Source: Sipunculus nudus
Lineage: Eukaryota; Annelida; Sipuncula; Golfingiida; Sipunculidae
Direction: 5' to 3'
Assembly (NCBI GenBank): GCA_026874595.1
Contig: CM049317.1
Span: 58,642,118-58,706,117 of the forward strand
DNA length: 64,000 nt
Shown: positions 12,031 through 23,075 of the stretch, piece by piece
Layout of the letters: the number at the start of each line of letters is the position of its first letter
Position numbering within the stretch: position 1 is the stretch's first letter
Program-made: the position numbers and the translations under genes
Notes under the pieces: model-generated
What the model was told of the DNA's origin: nothing
Database searches by the model: none
Seen by the model: only the letters and a program-made list of their open reading frames with translations

Positions 12031-12164
12031 AATAGGTTTGCCTCACCTATACCACTACATAGTCCACACTTCAAACGTTTGTCTTGAAAGAAATGATTCA
12101 TTTGAGTCACAAAAGAGTCAATACATATCTATATTATACCACTATTTTCTTACAAATCAGTCAA

Positions 12165-12590
12165 TTTTATTTATGCTGGTATAACAAGGATCAATGCTCT
12201 TCAATTCAGCTTGAAGTCGCTGGCACCTATTTAATTAAAGCTACATACATGTGCTTGGTTACAAGCACCTGGTATGTCTGTAAGTGTAAGCACTTCATCT
12301 GTTTTTATCCAAATGAAAAATGGACCTTTTATATTCACATAGTAATCATTCTTAAATATCAATCAATCATTTACTTATGAACCAGTTTTTATTATGTTTG
12401 CTGCTGTGACAAGGATTCATTCACTCGAATTTTTGTATAAATTACTGACACCTATATCAGAGATGCATACACGTGTTTTTTACATTGTAACAAATTGGAA
12501 CAGTGCACTTCAAAAAGGTGTATCATATAAAGTAAAGACTCCTTTCTGTCACATAGTAACTATTCATCCTTCATTATCTACACTATAGCA
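12165..12590 (+). repeat. Degenerate two-unit tandem repeat, period about 220-230 bp
   Basis: The unit starting near 12165 and the unit starting near 12387 share TTTTAT..ATG..TG.T..AACAAGGAT, GACACCTAT/GGCACCTAT, GCATACACGTG/CTACATACATGTG, and the closing CACATAGTAA.CATTC. The 83-98 codon frames do not line up between the units. Confidence 0.6.
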
Positions 12591-12789
12591 ACACTTACTT
12601 AAATAACAGCATGACAGGCTGCAGTGACAAAGCTTGAAACGTCTGTTTTTTTGTTGGTATACCGTATAGTCAGCTGTGTGCCAATCAAGGTTTAAATAAA
12701 GGTCAAATTTAAAATTTTATTATAAAGTGTAAATGAGTACGTAACGGTCTAGATAAAAATGAGCATAAATGCAATAATGGGGGAAAAGA

Positions 12790-13230
12790 GACGATGTTTG
12801 CCCATGCACATTTGAAAACGCAAGTCATTACCATACGAAAAGATGCTGAATGGTACACAGAAGAGGTCAGAGCTGCAAAGCAATTACGTAGACAGGTAGA
12901 ACGGTCGTGGAGAAAAACTGGACTTACAGTCCACCGTTACATGTTCATTGAACAGAGTTCAAAGGTCAATCGCCAAATTAATCTGTCAAAGACTAGTTAC
13001 TATAGTAAAAAAATTTGCAGAGTGTCAAGACAACTGGAAGGAGTTGCTCAGAGTAGTAAACACATTGCTGGGTATAGATAAGACGGTACCTCTTCCAAGG
13101 AAGTCAGTTATACTTTGTGGAATTCATTTCCTTTAGAATTAAGAAAAGCTGAGGACCTAGCCACTTGCTAAAAAAATGCTCAAGACATATATTTTTTGAT
13201 TGCCTATGATTTTGCAGATGTGCAGATTTT
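12790..13230 (+). pseudogene. Internally deleted non-LTR retrotransposon (CR1/Jockey-group LINE) remnant
   Basis: The translated pieces match the linker between endonuclease and reverse transcriptase in CR1/Jockey-type ORF2 proteins. A segment near 12857-12935 reads EWYTEEVRAAKQLRRQVERS, and a YYSKKI segment follows near 12998. A frameshift moves the frame, and ILGI/LLGIDKTVPLP-type sequence follows near 13060-13100. The next readable part is WNSFPLELRKAEDLATC (13118-13170) and a LKTYIF-like end, typical of the extreme C-terminus of these ORFs. The whole reverse transcriptase domain that should lie between is missing, so the copy carries a large internal deletion. It is inactive. Family assignment is by motif memory. 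Confidence 0.7.
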
Positions 13231-14817
13231 TATTTCTATACTACTTTTTTACTTATTTTAACTTCTTTTTATGAGTACAATATCTTTCATTGGTTTAATA
13301 ATATAGTTCATGTATATTACTAGATTATGTGAATGTATTATCTAACCTAAGTAATATTTAAATGTTCGTACAAAGGGATGTACGTACACAAAAATAGCGC
13401 CATTTCGGCCCTCCGACATTAAAATCTGCGTCCAGCGTGCTCACTGGCTGCCAGAGTGCCGTTACATCCTTTAGCGAGGAATGCACTTTAAGGCTCCATG
13501 AAGATGCAATATTTGCGTCACTTCCGACAACGCCTCATAGCCTACAAGTACGCTGTCACTTGACATATACCAGACCAATCGTCATCGAGTTTTACTGTAC
13601 TTTCCAAAAAATGCACCTATTATAGTGAGAAAATTACGTTTAAACTCTATTGGTAAACCCCTGCGCATGTTAGGGGAATTTCTGACCACATGAATACAAG
13701 CATGGCTCGCACGGGTTACTGGACGGCAGCCAACTTTTACGCGATACAGGAAATGACTCGTTACCGTAGAGACGAAGTTTCAGTTTGGGTTGTGAGTATT
13801 TTTTTGTGTTTATTCATCGGTCGTGGCCTAATGTTAAGAATATGGGCTATCTACCACAATATGAATGCAACATGACGGAAGACTACTGCGATGCGTTTCT
13901 CGATATGGCCAGTATCACGACTCAAGTTAGACTTACCAGCCCAATATACGTGCCTATAGGTTATGATCAGGACACGAACCTCCAAGTGTCAGATATAACC
14001 TTTTCTCTGAGAAAATGGTTCTTTCTTGGTTTTTAGAAGTACCCACGAAAACCCTTTTTTATTTAGATTATACTGAGTCGTGTTGTCATGGCTAGTGCAA
14101 AAGTACCGATTGTCTAAACAAGCGGTACAACGCAGTACGGGGAGAGTCGAACGGATCGTCGGAAACACCCAGCAGTATTCCATACAAATTAGGTGCAGAA
14201 TCTATGTAAATGCAAGAGCAGCTAACTTTCGAGAAAGACTCTTATTCTCATAAAAATCCTTCCCGTTATACATCGCATTGTTTGCAACCATGAAAGATTC
14301 CTCTTGGCTGATACAACCGGATGATACCATGAACCCGCGTGGAGAAAAAGCAATATCTCATTTTATTTACACTATGCCAAGTATTTCATTCATACTATCC
14401 ATTCGTCAGGAACTTTGGTCCCAATGGCGTCTTAGCATCTGTATTAATGGTAATATGTAGGGGTTATATGGTGTTAAAATTATACTACACAAGAACTATA
14501 TTCCCAGGCGTATTTGAAAAGTTGTGTCCAACCCTCCCTGAGGTAAACTCTCTTAATTCGTACAACGTTGTACTGCTTGTTTAGACAATGGTGAAGACAA
14601 TATTTTTTACTAAGGGCAGGCGGTACCACTATTTCAAGTTGCAGCTTCCTTTTGAGCATACATATGGGAAGACATTGCTGACTTTCAGGCAAGGTGATAT
14701 TTGCAGACCCGTTTATTGTATAAATGTTCCATACCCGACGGCCGCCAACCCAACTTGTACGTTTGTACGTCTTTTAAGCTTGGTTTACATAGTTCTTTTT
14801 AGAAACAGTTCGTTAGG
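13231..14817. other. Low-repeat stretch with one weak exon-like signal
   Basis: This is one of the few stretches without obvious repeats, and it is locally more CpG-rich (about 13395-13760). An ATG at 13690 opens a frame running to a GTGAGT splice-donor-like site at 13792. The peptide (MNTSMARTGYWT...) is unlike any family I know and no matching acceptor is apparent. ORFs at 13785-14036 and 14339-14584 are likewise unrecognised. I see no support for a firm gene call. Confidence 0.3.
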
Positions 14818-15607
14818 TTAAAGGGACCTAATCACATCAGATTCATTATGTAACATTTACTGAGCTCCACAAGCCAGGTGCTCCGCGGGTTCTTTATTGG
14901 AGACTTAACGAAATTTATGACTTTAACTAGGCCGATGTTTCTACCTATTTTACTAGTTCGTTATGACAACACGATAGTCAATAAAACAAAGAGACGGGCG
15001 ATTTGATTAAAATAATTATTAACTAATCATAAAGAATTACAGTTAACACATAAACATTGATAAATCCCCTGCCTGGCCCGGTATAATGAATTACTTGTCA
15101 ATGGATTATCAGTCCATCAGTTTCCGTATATCTTATCAGTATCGCTAATGGCCGGCCGCCATGTTTACATCAAGGTCGGACTGACTTTTCAGCGCGGTCT
15201 TTGACGAGGATCCTCGTAATTTCACGGCCCGAACCTTATACAAACACTGTCCACATACACTGTAGGACAAAGCTATAATCAGTTTTACACGCGTTCTCTC
15301 AGTCTATTCGGCTGATTTAATCTTTTCATTAACGTCACCAAGCATCCCGCGCGGCAATATTGATTTTTTTAGCTCTGTGCCTGAGCCAAGGTTTTTAAGC
15401 AAATAAATCTCATAGTTAATCTTAGTATGGTAAACTTAATTTAGTCAGGAGAGGATTTTAAGTCATTGGTTCATTTGCCGGACATCGAATTTAAGCTTTT
15501 ATTAGAGTTTTTAAAGAGACATTTTAGTTACAAACTTTTAGTACTTCCCGTGGCCTCATGAGGATTAGCGGCCTACTTTATTTTACTTGAAATTCCAAAT
15601 TTTAACA
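14818..15607. other. Noncoding; one TTAAAGGGACC terminus at 14818
   Basis: TTAAAGGGACCTAATCAC at 14818-14835 closely matches the 5' terminus of the TTAA-flanked MITEs at 16877 and 21013. I could not find the opposite terminus, so this is a solo end or a related element. The rest includes a CpG-rich patch (15150-15240) with no gene evidence. Confidence 0.4.
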
Positions 15608-15749
15608 ACAAGAAACGTCTCCCAAGAGAGCTCTCGACGATGGTATTGGTTATATTGTGTATCGGAATGCGCTTTTCAAGCACGGAATGTGTCCACCTTG
15701 TCAAGCGGACTGTAAAAATGAAGTCTGTGACAATTCAGAAGACTGTCCG
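15608..15749 (+). CDS. Candidate cysteine-rich exon (unverified)
   Basis: An open stretch ends in HGMCPPCQADCKNEVCDNSE followed by DCP, then a good splice donor (CCG|GTGAGT) at 15750. Six cysteines fall within about 22 residues, with a spacing reminiscent of EGF-like or other secreted disulfide-rich modules. The frame is open from a stop at about 15603. No ATG precedes it and no pyrimidine tract/AG marks a clear acceptor, so the 5' boundary is unknown. The neighbourhood is low in repeats, which is compatible with a host exon. It could equally be a chance frame. I do not recognise the gene. Confidence 0.25.
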
Positions 15750-16539
15750 GTGAGTCGGTTCCATGTTACTCTTTACCAATCAAATTATGCTTACCGAAAA
15801 AAACATTTTATGTCACACAAAATGGACTATATGGTAACAGTGTCTGTATGCGGGAAATACCAGCCCGTACCCGTGTCCCCAGAAGCCGAAATGCCCATGC
15901 ACAATATGTAACGCTAATTAAAAATGGGGACAGGCTTTCATTGAGTGTGAGATCTGTAGCCATAACTGTTTCATAAATCTTGTTTAGATGCATGAAAGAG
16001 GTATATACTACCCTCGCCGAACATCAATTATATTTCTAGATATGCACTGATTGCGATTAGTTTATTCAAACTCCTGCAACTTTGAAGTATTTTCAGAACT
16101 GAATAGCCTACCACTGTTAATTATATTGATAGTTTACCATTAGACCAAGATCTTCCGAACCCGATAAAGTCATTCAGTCCAAATAGTAAAGGATACGTTG
16201 GCAAAACCTCAGAGTGAAACCGATGAAAAGCAAATTTAAGAATGGGTTATGTAAACTGTCATAGTGTGCGTGCAAAAAGCTGGCTTTCATTTCTTCAATG
16301 AGAAAAAAACAACACGTAGTATTCGGACCTGAATGAGGACTTCAAAATACCACAGAAATGTTTCTATCACATTAAAATAAGGACGTAGAAAAAAAGACGG
16401 CCTGGTGGGGTCTTCCTGGCAGTCTAAAATAATCTCTTTGCCCAAGATCTGAACGAACTGGACCAGAAAGATTGTGAAATGAAATGGATCAGTATCCATG
16501 TTAGCGGAAAACCGCGGGTATTATAGGAGCCTTTTATCG
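15750..16539. other. Noncoding stretch, nothing recognised
   Basis: Short frames only. The sequence becomes LINE-like from about 16540. Confidence 0.5.
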
Positions 16540-17700
16540 TTCACAAAAAATATGTTCTGAGTATATATGAAACTTGGAAAGATCATTGGGAAAAAAAAAT
16601 ACTTGAACATTCTTTGGTTGGGATATTAGGCGATTTTAATATACCAGATATCCAATTGGACACCAATTGATTTAAGCCAGATGGTCGTTACCCTGGACCT
16701 AGTAAAGTCAGGCGGGAGATTGCATTAGATCACAATCTCCAACAAGTAGCTTTAAAACCTACCAAAGGAAATAGTATCCTGGACCTATGCTTTACAAATA
16801 ACCCAACATTTGTTAATAGTTCCGAAATAAAACCGTACATCAGTGATCAATGACATGGTTGTTGTAAACGTGTTAATTAAAGGGACTCAATCACCTATCT
16901 AACCTTTATAAACTAAAGATAATCCCTTGGAGCTTTTATAAAAGTAGGCCAGTCAACGTGGATATCACCGCACACAGGCTGCTTATTTTGTTTATATCAA
17001 CGTGTTTATATTATGTAGGGACCCGCAAAAATATTTAAAAAAAAAATCAACAAGAAAATCTGGCAACAAGTCGGATAAGCCTAATGGCGTTTTGCAAAAG
17101 TGACCTTTCTACCTCCGCATATATACAACACACCACCGTAGGTAACATGTTTTTTTTTTCTCATTTGTCAACATTGCTGTGTTTACAAACATGTTGTTGA
17201 TAAACAAGTTAATACATCCTTCACGAAGGCGTTATAAGAACTTTTCATAAACACACAGAGAAAGCCAGAAATCACATTGATTCTTTATCAATAGGTAGTT
17301 GAATTGGCACTTTTAAACCGAAAATAGTAAAATAAACAAAACTTACAAAACCAGCTTCAGTAGAATCACAGATGAACTTATAAATTAAATAAATGATGAA
17401 TTAACTGAACATTTAGTTCAGTCCTCGGACACTGAAGAACTGCGGGATGGTTTTTCAAATACTATACACAAGCCGATGGACAGCAACATACCATCCAAAA
17501 ATGACATCAAAACCAAACGTACCCTGGATAAATAAAATCATGAAAACAAATATCAGAAAGAAGTGTAAATTATATTATAAAGCTAGCTAAAAGATAAAAA
17601 AAGTCAGAGTACCCCGCCTAGGTGTTCCTTCAGCAACAGTTAGGCTGATATCTAAGGGAACGTATAATTATTTATTGACTATTAGGTCTAAAGATAAGGA
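16540..17700 (+). pseudogene. LINE ORF2 remnant (endonuclease and linker), split by a MITE
   Basis: The upstream part (16540-16860) encodes an apurinic-endonuclease-type segment: GDFNIPDIQLDT near 16630, then EIALDHNLQQVALKPTKGNS and ILDLCFTNNPTF, ending at ISDQ*H where intact proteins have the catalytic SDH. This arrangement is typical of CR1/Jockey-group LINEs. The downstream part (17325-17700) carries linker-like pieces such as PWINKIMKTNIRKKCKLYY near 17522-17575. A TTAA-flanked MITE (16877-17316) separates the two parts. Many in-frame stops are present, so it is dead. The RT domain is not visible downstream. Confidence 0.7.
16877..17316 (+). mobile_element. TTAA-flanked MITE (piggyBac-like), copy 1
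   Basis: TTAA at 16877-16880 and 17313-17316 bounds about 432 bp. The left end AGGGACTCAATCACC and the right end (reverse complement AAGTGCCAATTC) form degenerate terminal inverted repeats that are clearer in copy 2. TTAA target duplication with AGGG-like ends points to a piggyBac-type non-autonomous element. It interrupts a LINE ORF2 remnant, so it inserted after the LINE. It aligns along its length with 21013-22274 minus the LTR inserted there. Confidence 0.75.
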
Positions 17701-20099
17701 GAAATCCGGAGGAGATAAAGATGGAAAGCTTAGGTCTATAAATATTTTACTGAATGCAAGGTAAGGTCCAGCCTACTGAACAACATAAAAATATTACAAT
17801 GTATCATCCGCCAACGGTCCGGCTGTCTGCCCAAAGGCCAGGCAAATCATTGTCTCTGATCAAGAGACGGTGTAAAGCATCAAGGTTACAGTTTTTAAAC
17901 GATTTCTGTTTCCATTCATAAATACTATATTTAGCTAACTTGCCCAGTCATTCGTTTATATTCATATTTAAGGCCCGATTTTTTTTTCTCTGAGACCCTG
18001 TCATACACACAATATTTGATTTTATACGATTTGCCCCCGGGAATCTGAGGCATTTTCGAGTTATTCTTAACCATTTTATGGGGATACATATGCAGTTAAG
18101 CGAAAGTTATAAAGACCAAGTTTTTTCTCTGTTGTGAGTGGGACTATGACAACAAAGCAGCTGATAGAAATGACCTTCAGCCTTTCGGCGGAACACTTGG
18201 CATATGTTGATCATGGCAATCGCGCTGCTTCTCCTCATGATTGCCATGTATGAGCCACGCATCGTAAAACCTTACGTGATGCATAACATTTCACTGGGCT
18301 ATAATCAACACAGACACGCTTGTTGATGTCAGATGCCCTGTAAGTGTAACGGGCACCTAATACAATATTTAAACCGGGTGAGCTTTGCTTTACAAGCACC
18401 GATGGACCCTTTTTGCTGGATTAATTTTTTTATGAGGGATAATTCCAAGAAATAAATATATCATTGTACGCCAAGAATGCCTAAAACTGCAAAGATAACG
18501 TTTCAATCTCTCAAGTATTATTTAGGAACTGAAAGAGATTTCAAATGCCAATGTCCCCGGTCAGCCAAAAGACTAATTGATTTCAGCCCTGATATCAGTG
18601 AAAATCAGTCAATATTTCTAGGATAAATAGTAAAATAAGATGGTGAAAAATGGTGATCGGGAAGGGGTGACGGGGTTTCGTTACTACTGTGGGTGATTTC
18701 AGCAAACCTGCAGCGTATGCTTTCTCTCTGCTGTCCCAACATGCTACATAATTGTATTTACATTATAGACTGTCTATTGCCAAAAAAATGCGGTGAATCA
18801 GTATATGCTTCAAATCTGCTCCCCAGATTTAAGAAAATATCTCAAAGCAGCAGTGTGCAAGTATCTGCTGAAAGGCTGCTTTCTAATCCATACTGGTACA
18901 TTTTGAAGCAGCAGTAAAGCTGCAAAATTGCATCTGCATTGACGGTTATTTTAGGACAGCAGGATTTTAGTATATTTGCTGTAATATACTGAGATTTCCG
19001 CAGAAATAGAGCATTAGCTGCAAAACCGCTGACTCTCGCAGCAGATATGGAACTTAATGGGCCATCGGATAGTTACATCTGCCGGTTCCCTGCTCCATTT
19101 TTTTGCATAATATGAGTATAATCACAACAGAAATACAACAGCTCCTCCGAACGCAGCAACTGCGGGTCACCCTTAAACAAAAGAACATTTCAGAAGTAAT
19201 TAGAGGACCATCCCGACGCTAGTGTTTATCAAATGTCAAAAGTTGATTGATTTCTACGCTGGGATCCGAATAATTAGCCTCAAACAATGCTTCAAACTTT
19301 CACAGTCTCGTAGACCTACGGAGAATTCGTTAAGCTTCTTTGCATTATTTGTCCCAAAAAATAAGGTTTGGTTCTCAGACACTTTTTTCCAGAAATGAAC
19401 GCGGCGGGCGATATTTTTTTACCTTCTTTGTATGTTTCGATAAAATTGTCATATGATCAAGAAAAAGCAGGATAATAACATTATATTTATGCTAAACAGG
19501 TAAAAGCACTACATAAGAAAAGAAATTTCCATCAAAATTGTATTTTTTATCTTCTTAAAAAGAAATTTTTGAGCATTTGGAGCTCAACAGTGGTAAGTTT
19601 CTATTGTAAATCGAAATAAAAATTTTTGATGCGGGGGTTAAAATTGGGAACGATTCTTTTTATTTTTTAGCCTAACATCATCTCCCCTGTGCCGACCAAA
19701 AGGTAACTATATCCTTCGAGACCGCATTTCATAACGAAAAGCTTTCATCTCTTCTTTTAAAATGGGTTTAAGCCCTCTTTGAAACATCTTGACAGAAACT
19801 TCTGCTCTTGTTATTCTGTTCATGGTATTTTGTGACGTCATTTTCTAGTTCGTCGGCACTCGAACACCCTTAAGTAACTGAGACCGCTATCGGAAAGGGC
19901 ATTATCTCAGCCGAAAAATCGGTCTTTGGTTCGAGCCCCCATGTAACAGGTTCGCAGGGAATCCACTGGATGCTAATGAAAAGAAGAGTACTGATGGAAA
20001 GTTCAGTATTATACATGACTGATCGTTTGCTAGTCGGTCAATGACATTATTTATTCGGAAGAGTTGACGGTTCAATGCATAATTTTTTTATTCGGTCGT
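17701..20099. other. Unassigned stretch; minor hairpin, no gene
   Basis: AT-rich DNA. A small inverted repeat, CATGGCAATC...GATTGCCATG, lies at about 18213-18252. At 18700-19050 there are repeated CTGC/GCAG-rich segments with no clear period. At 19860-19955 a tRNA-like B-box string GGTTCGAGCCCC is preceded by GGCATTATCTCAGCCGA, possibly a decayed SINE head. No coding call can be supported. Confidence 0.4.
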
Positions 20100-20560
20100 C
20101 GACATCGTAAAGTGGTACGGCAGGAAGGCACATTTGTCAAACTTAGACCTCAAAGATGCATTTAGACATATTAGATTTTTTTACAAGCAGTGAGGAAATT
20201 CTATACAGTTCAGAAACAAGCTTGATACAAATTAAGAGTGTTGTGAGAAGGTAGGCTTCGCTGTGCAGCCAACAAAATCAAGAGCCCCCCCCCCCCCCCC
20301 CCCCCCCTTCAAAGTGCGTAGAACTCCTAAATATTGTCACTGACTCTGAAACAATGGAGGCTTGGAAGATATAATGGGAGAACTTAAACACTGGAACAGT
20401 AAAAGAAAATGCTCTAAACGCCATATATTGTCACTTGCAGGAAAACTGGCCTTCATATACAGTGTTCAAGCCGGACAAGCTTTTAACGAGAAGAATAATA
20501 GACTTGTCAAAAAAAAAATTAAATATTACACTACAGGACTAAATTGAACAAGTCATCTCA
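20100..20560 (+). pseudogene. DIRS-like retrotransposon reverse transcriptase/RNase H remnant
   Basis: Translated fragments match the RT/RNase H region of DIRS-type (tyrosine-recombinase) retroelements. GRKAHLSNLDLKDAFRHI near 20119-20172 contains the RT motif with the catalytic Asp in LDLKDAF. A second block at 20362-20540 reads LEDIMGELKHWNSKRKCSKR then LSLAGKLAF, which fits the conserved DIRS segment with W..KR.C.KR and L..GKL.F. A C-run (20285-20307) and frame changes interrupt the frame. I do not see the YxDD core or a tyrosine recombinase, so only a small internal slice survives. Confidence 0.65.
20285..20307. repeat. Poly-C tract
   Basis: A run of about 23 C within the DIRS-like remnant. 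It breaks the reading frame and is likely a replication-slippage expansion. Confidence 0.95.
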
Positions 20561-21012
20561 AGCGGACTCCCGGTGGTAGATCGCATACCTACCGAACTTG
20601 AACGGGGTCAGTGTGTTGTAAGGGGCCGTCACATATCCACAACGGAGACCGTAGGACTTCTCTGCGAGCTCAAAAAGGGTATTTTCGGCAGGATAACGAC
20701 CGGTGTTTGCTCAATCACTGCGGGCTGACAAAATATTGGATGGCCCATGCTGTGTATCAAAGGCTTTGTCATTATGGCTCGCACGTCTCTTGTTACCTTA
20801 AGTAATTAGTGTTAACATGATTTTCCCGGTCACAAATACTTACCTGTTTGACTGACAGCTGTACTTGTGAATAGTTATCTCAAAGCAGTTCAATCATAAT
20901 ACAACAGAGGATTTTTTTTGTACAATTCCATAATGCGTAATTTGGATTGTTTGGATATTGTTTGATTCGGAAATGAGAGTTGTTTTCATAAAAGTAGAAT
21001 TTGGCTGTATGG
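20561..21012. other. Unassigned; possibly more decayed DIRS-like sequence
   Basis: No recognised motif. A 64-codon frame at 20611-20805 has no family resemblance that I can name. Confidence 0.35.
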
Positions 21013-22274
21013 TTAAAGGGGCCCAATCACCTTTCTGACCTTTATAAACTAAAGGAAATCCCTTGGAGCTTTTCCTAAAATAGGCCAGAAAACGTGGATA
21101 TCACCGTACACAGGCTGCTTGATTGGGTTATATTAACGTGTTCATAATATGTTGGGGCCCGCCAAAAAAGTCAAATCAAATTCAACAAGGGCATCTGGCA
21201 ACAGACAGATAAGCCAGAGCTTTGCAAATAGCGTTTAGCAACAAGGTACCATTCTATCTCCTGTTACGGAACCTAATATAAACAGATCACGTATGCGTGA
21301 TGAACACAAATTCTGTAACGGAGATAACAAAATCAGATTCTGTAATACTAGGCAGCGTGAAATGTCTAGGGGAATGAATAAAGAAGTCAGTGGTTTTTTG
21401 TTAACAAATAACTATAATTTATTCTTAAAACAACCCTAACAATACAATACACTAAATCAATACAATTATACAGTAAAACTGCGGTATAGCAACAAGTCAA
21501 TGCAATCACACAGAAAATAATGTGCACAGTACCTGGATACCAACACCATCACCACGATAAGTATTTTAAATGTATACTCTCGGAGAATGACAGTCCAGTG
21601 TAAAGTTCTTGCAACAACCCAGAAAGTAAACTGAAGTCCAAATGCATAAAATCGAGGAGAAAGTCTTTGAAAATCTATAATTGCCGCATTAGTCGGATAA
21701 GGTCCTAGAAACTTACAATCGCTTCTGCGTCCGCTGGAATCTTCTCTGCTCTCTCTGCCCCTCCGTTCTAAAACACAGCCCCTTTATATACCTTCACACC
21801 TCAAGCCGAGAATTTTCCTCTTCTCGAACAGTCTATAAGATCTGGCACAACACAGTAAACACGCGTTTCAGGAATTCTCTAGAAAAATAGCGCTGTGTGT
21901 ACCTCTGCATACCAGGCTCATCACGTGACCTCGGCCAGGCGTGAAAACTCAGGGCTAACATGACAACGAGAGTTCAACCAGTACGAATTAAACATAGAAT
22001 GTAATACACGGCCAGACACGAGTGCCACAACAGGAGTTACACCCGTGTCACATAATAAAAGAGCACCTGTAACACTCCGCATATATATGCATTTCACCAC
22101 CTTAGGGTACATGCTTTTCCCGTAACATGCTGATACACAAGTTCATACATCCTTCACGAAGGCGTTATAAGAATTTTTTACAACCAAATGTACCATTAGA
22201 TCATTAATATATACACAGAGGAACCAAGGAATCACAAATCCTTTTTCATAAGGTAGGTGAGTAGGCACCTTTAA
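21013..22274 (+). mobile_element. TTAA-flanked MITE (piggyBac-like), copy 2, split by a solo LTR
   Basis: TTAA lies at 21013-21016 and 22271-22274. Left end AGGGGCCCAATCACC; right end, reverse-complemented, AGGTGCCTACTCACC. These form an imperfect 15-bp terminal inverted repeat. Once the LTR at 21262-22074 is set aside, the sequence aligns with copy 1 at 16877-17316, including CCCTTGGAGCTTTT, GTGGATATCACCG, CACAGGCTGCTT, TCTGGCAACA and CATCCTTCACGAAGGCGTTA. Confidence 0.8.
21262..22074 (-). mobile_element. Solo LTR, 813 bp, TSD CTCC
   Basis: The ends are TGTTAC...GTAACA, flanked by CTCC at 21258-21261 and 22075-22078. Read on the minus strand it has a U3-like part, a TATA box (GGTATATAAAGG near 21785), a purine-rich stretch just downstream, and an AATAAA signal (GAATAAATTATAG) further on, as expected for an LTR. 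It shares extended homology with 31752-34152, 48697-49379 and 28890-29141. No gag-pol follows, so it is a solo LTR left by LTR-LTR recombination. TSDs of 4-6 bp occur in several LTR superfamilies (Ty3/Gypsy, BEL/Pao). Which one cannot be decided from the LTR alone. Confidence 0.85.
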
Positions 22275-22529
22275 TGATAGGGTAATCATGCAGCTGATGG
22301 ATCTGTCTGTCCAGGCAATAATGTAATAGCTGTCTTATGTCTCAGTAACCGCATAATGCTTAAAATTCATAGCACCTGATCTTGGTCTTGTATCATGATT
22401 TAATTTAGGACATATAAATCATTTATGTACAGGACATTTACTAGGAAGCTTTGATAGATGCTAGATATATTTAATTATGTATCTTCCTTACTCTCTTTAC
22501 TGGCATTAGGCAACATTTCATTCACCAAA
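22275..22529. other. Noncoding stretch, nothing recognised
   Basis: Short AT-rich spacer between the MITE and a degenerate repeat. Confidence 0.5.
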
Positions 22530-23075
22530 ACAGGGGGAAAGTTCTTAATGAATATTGAATGTCATGCATTTGTTGATCCCTCTGACCTTGGCTTTAAACA
22601 AAATTTCATCAAATATGACTCGGTGTTAAAGGAACATTCGAATGCTTTTATATGAGGGGTTATAGCCTCATTCTTTTAAATACATAGGAAGTTACAGATT
22701 TTTTTTTTATTTACACCAACCCCTGTCCTGGGATCGGATCTGCAGATTTTCACACCCGGGGTGATGTATAGAAATTAACGATCTGTCACAATAATTGCGT
22801 CACTTTTCCCACTTCCATCTTTTTTAGCAATAAACCAGAGAGCTGAATTTGACCACTGATCCCAATAAAGTGTATATGATCTTAAATGGAAAGTTTCGTT
22901 ATTTTTTTTCACTCAAGAAGGGCAGTAAAGAAACAAATTTTTTAAAGAAAATGAAATTTTATGCATTTGTTGACCCTTCTTACCTTGACTTTTCCTACAA
23001 TGTCATCAAGTATGATTTGAGGTTAAAGCAAAATTGCATGCATCCTATTAACAAACCAGATAAATTTATCTGAAA
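22530..23075 (+). repeat. Degenerate direct repeat, spacing about 410 bp
   Basis: Segments at about 22535-22650 and 22945-23065 share ATGCATTTGTTGAYCC, TCT.ACCTTG.CTTT, TTTCATCAA.TATGA and GGTTAAAG.AA. The encoded peptides also resemble each other (HAFVDPSDLGF versus YAFVDPSYLDF). This could mean a repeated protein-coding remnant, but both frames are short and no family is recognised. Confidence 0.55.
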
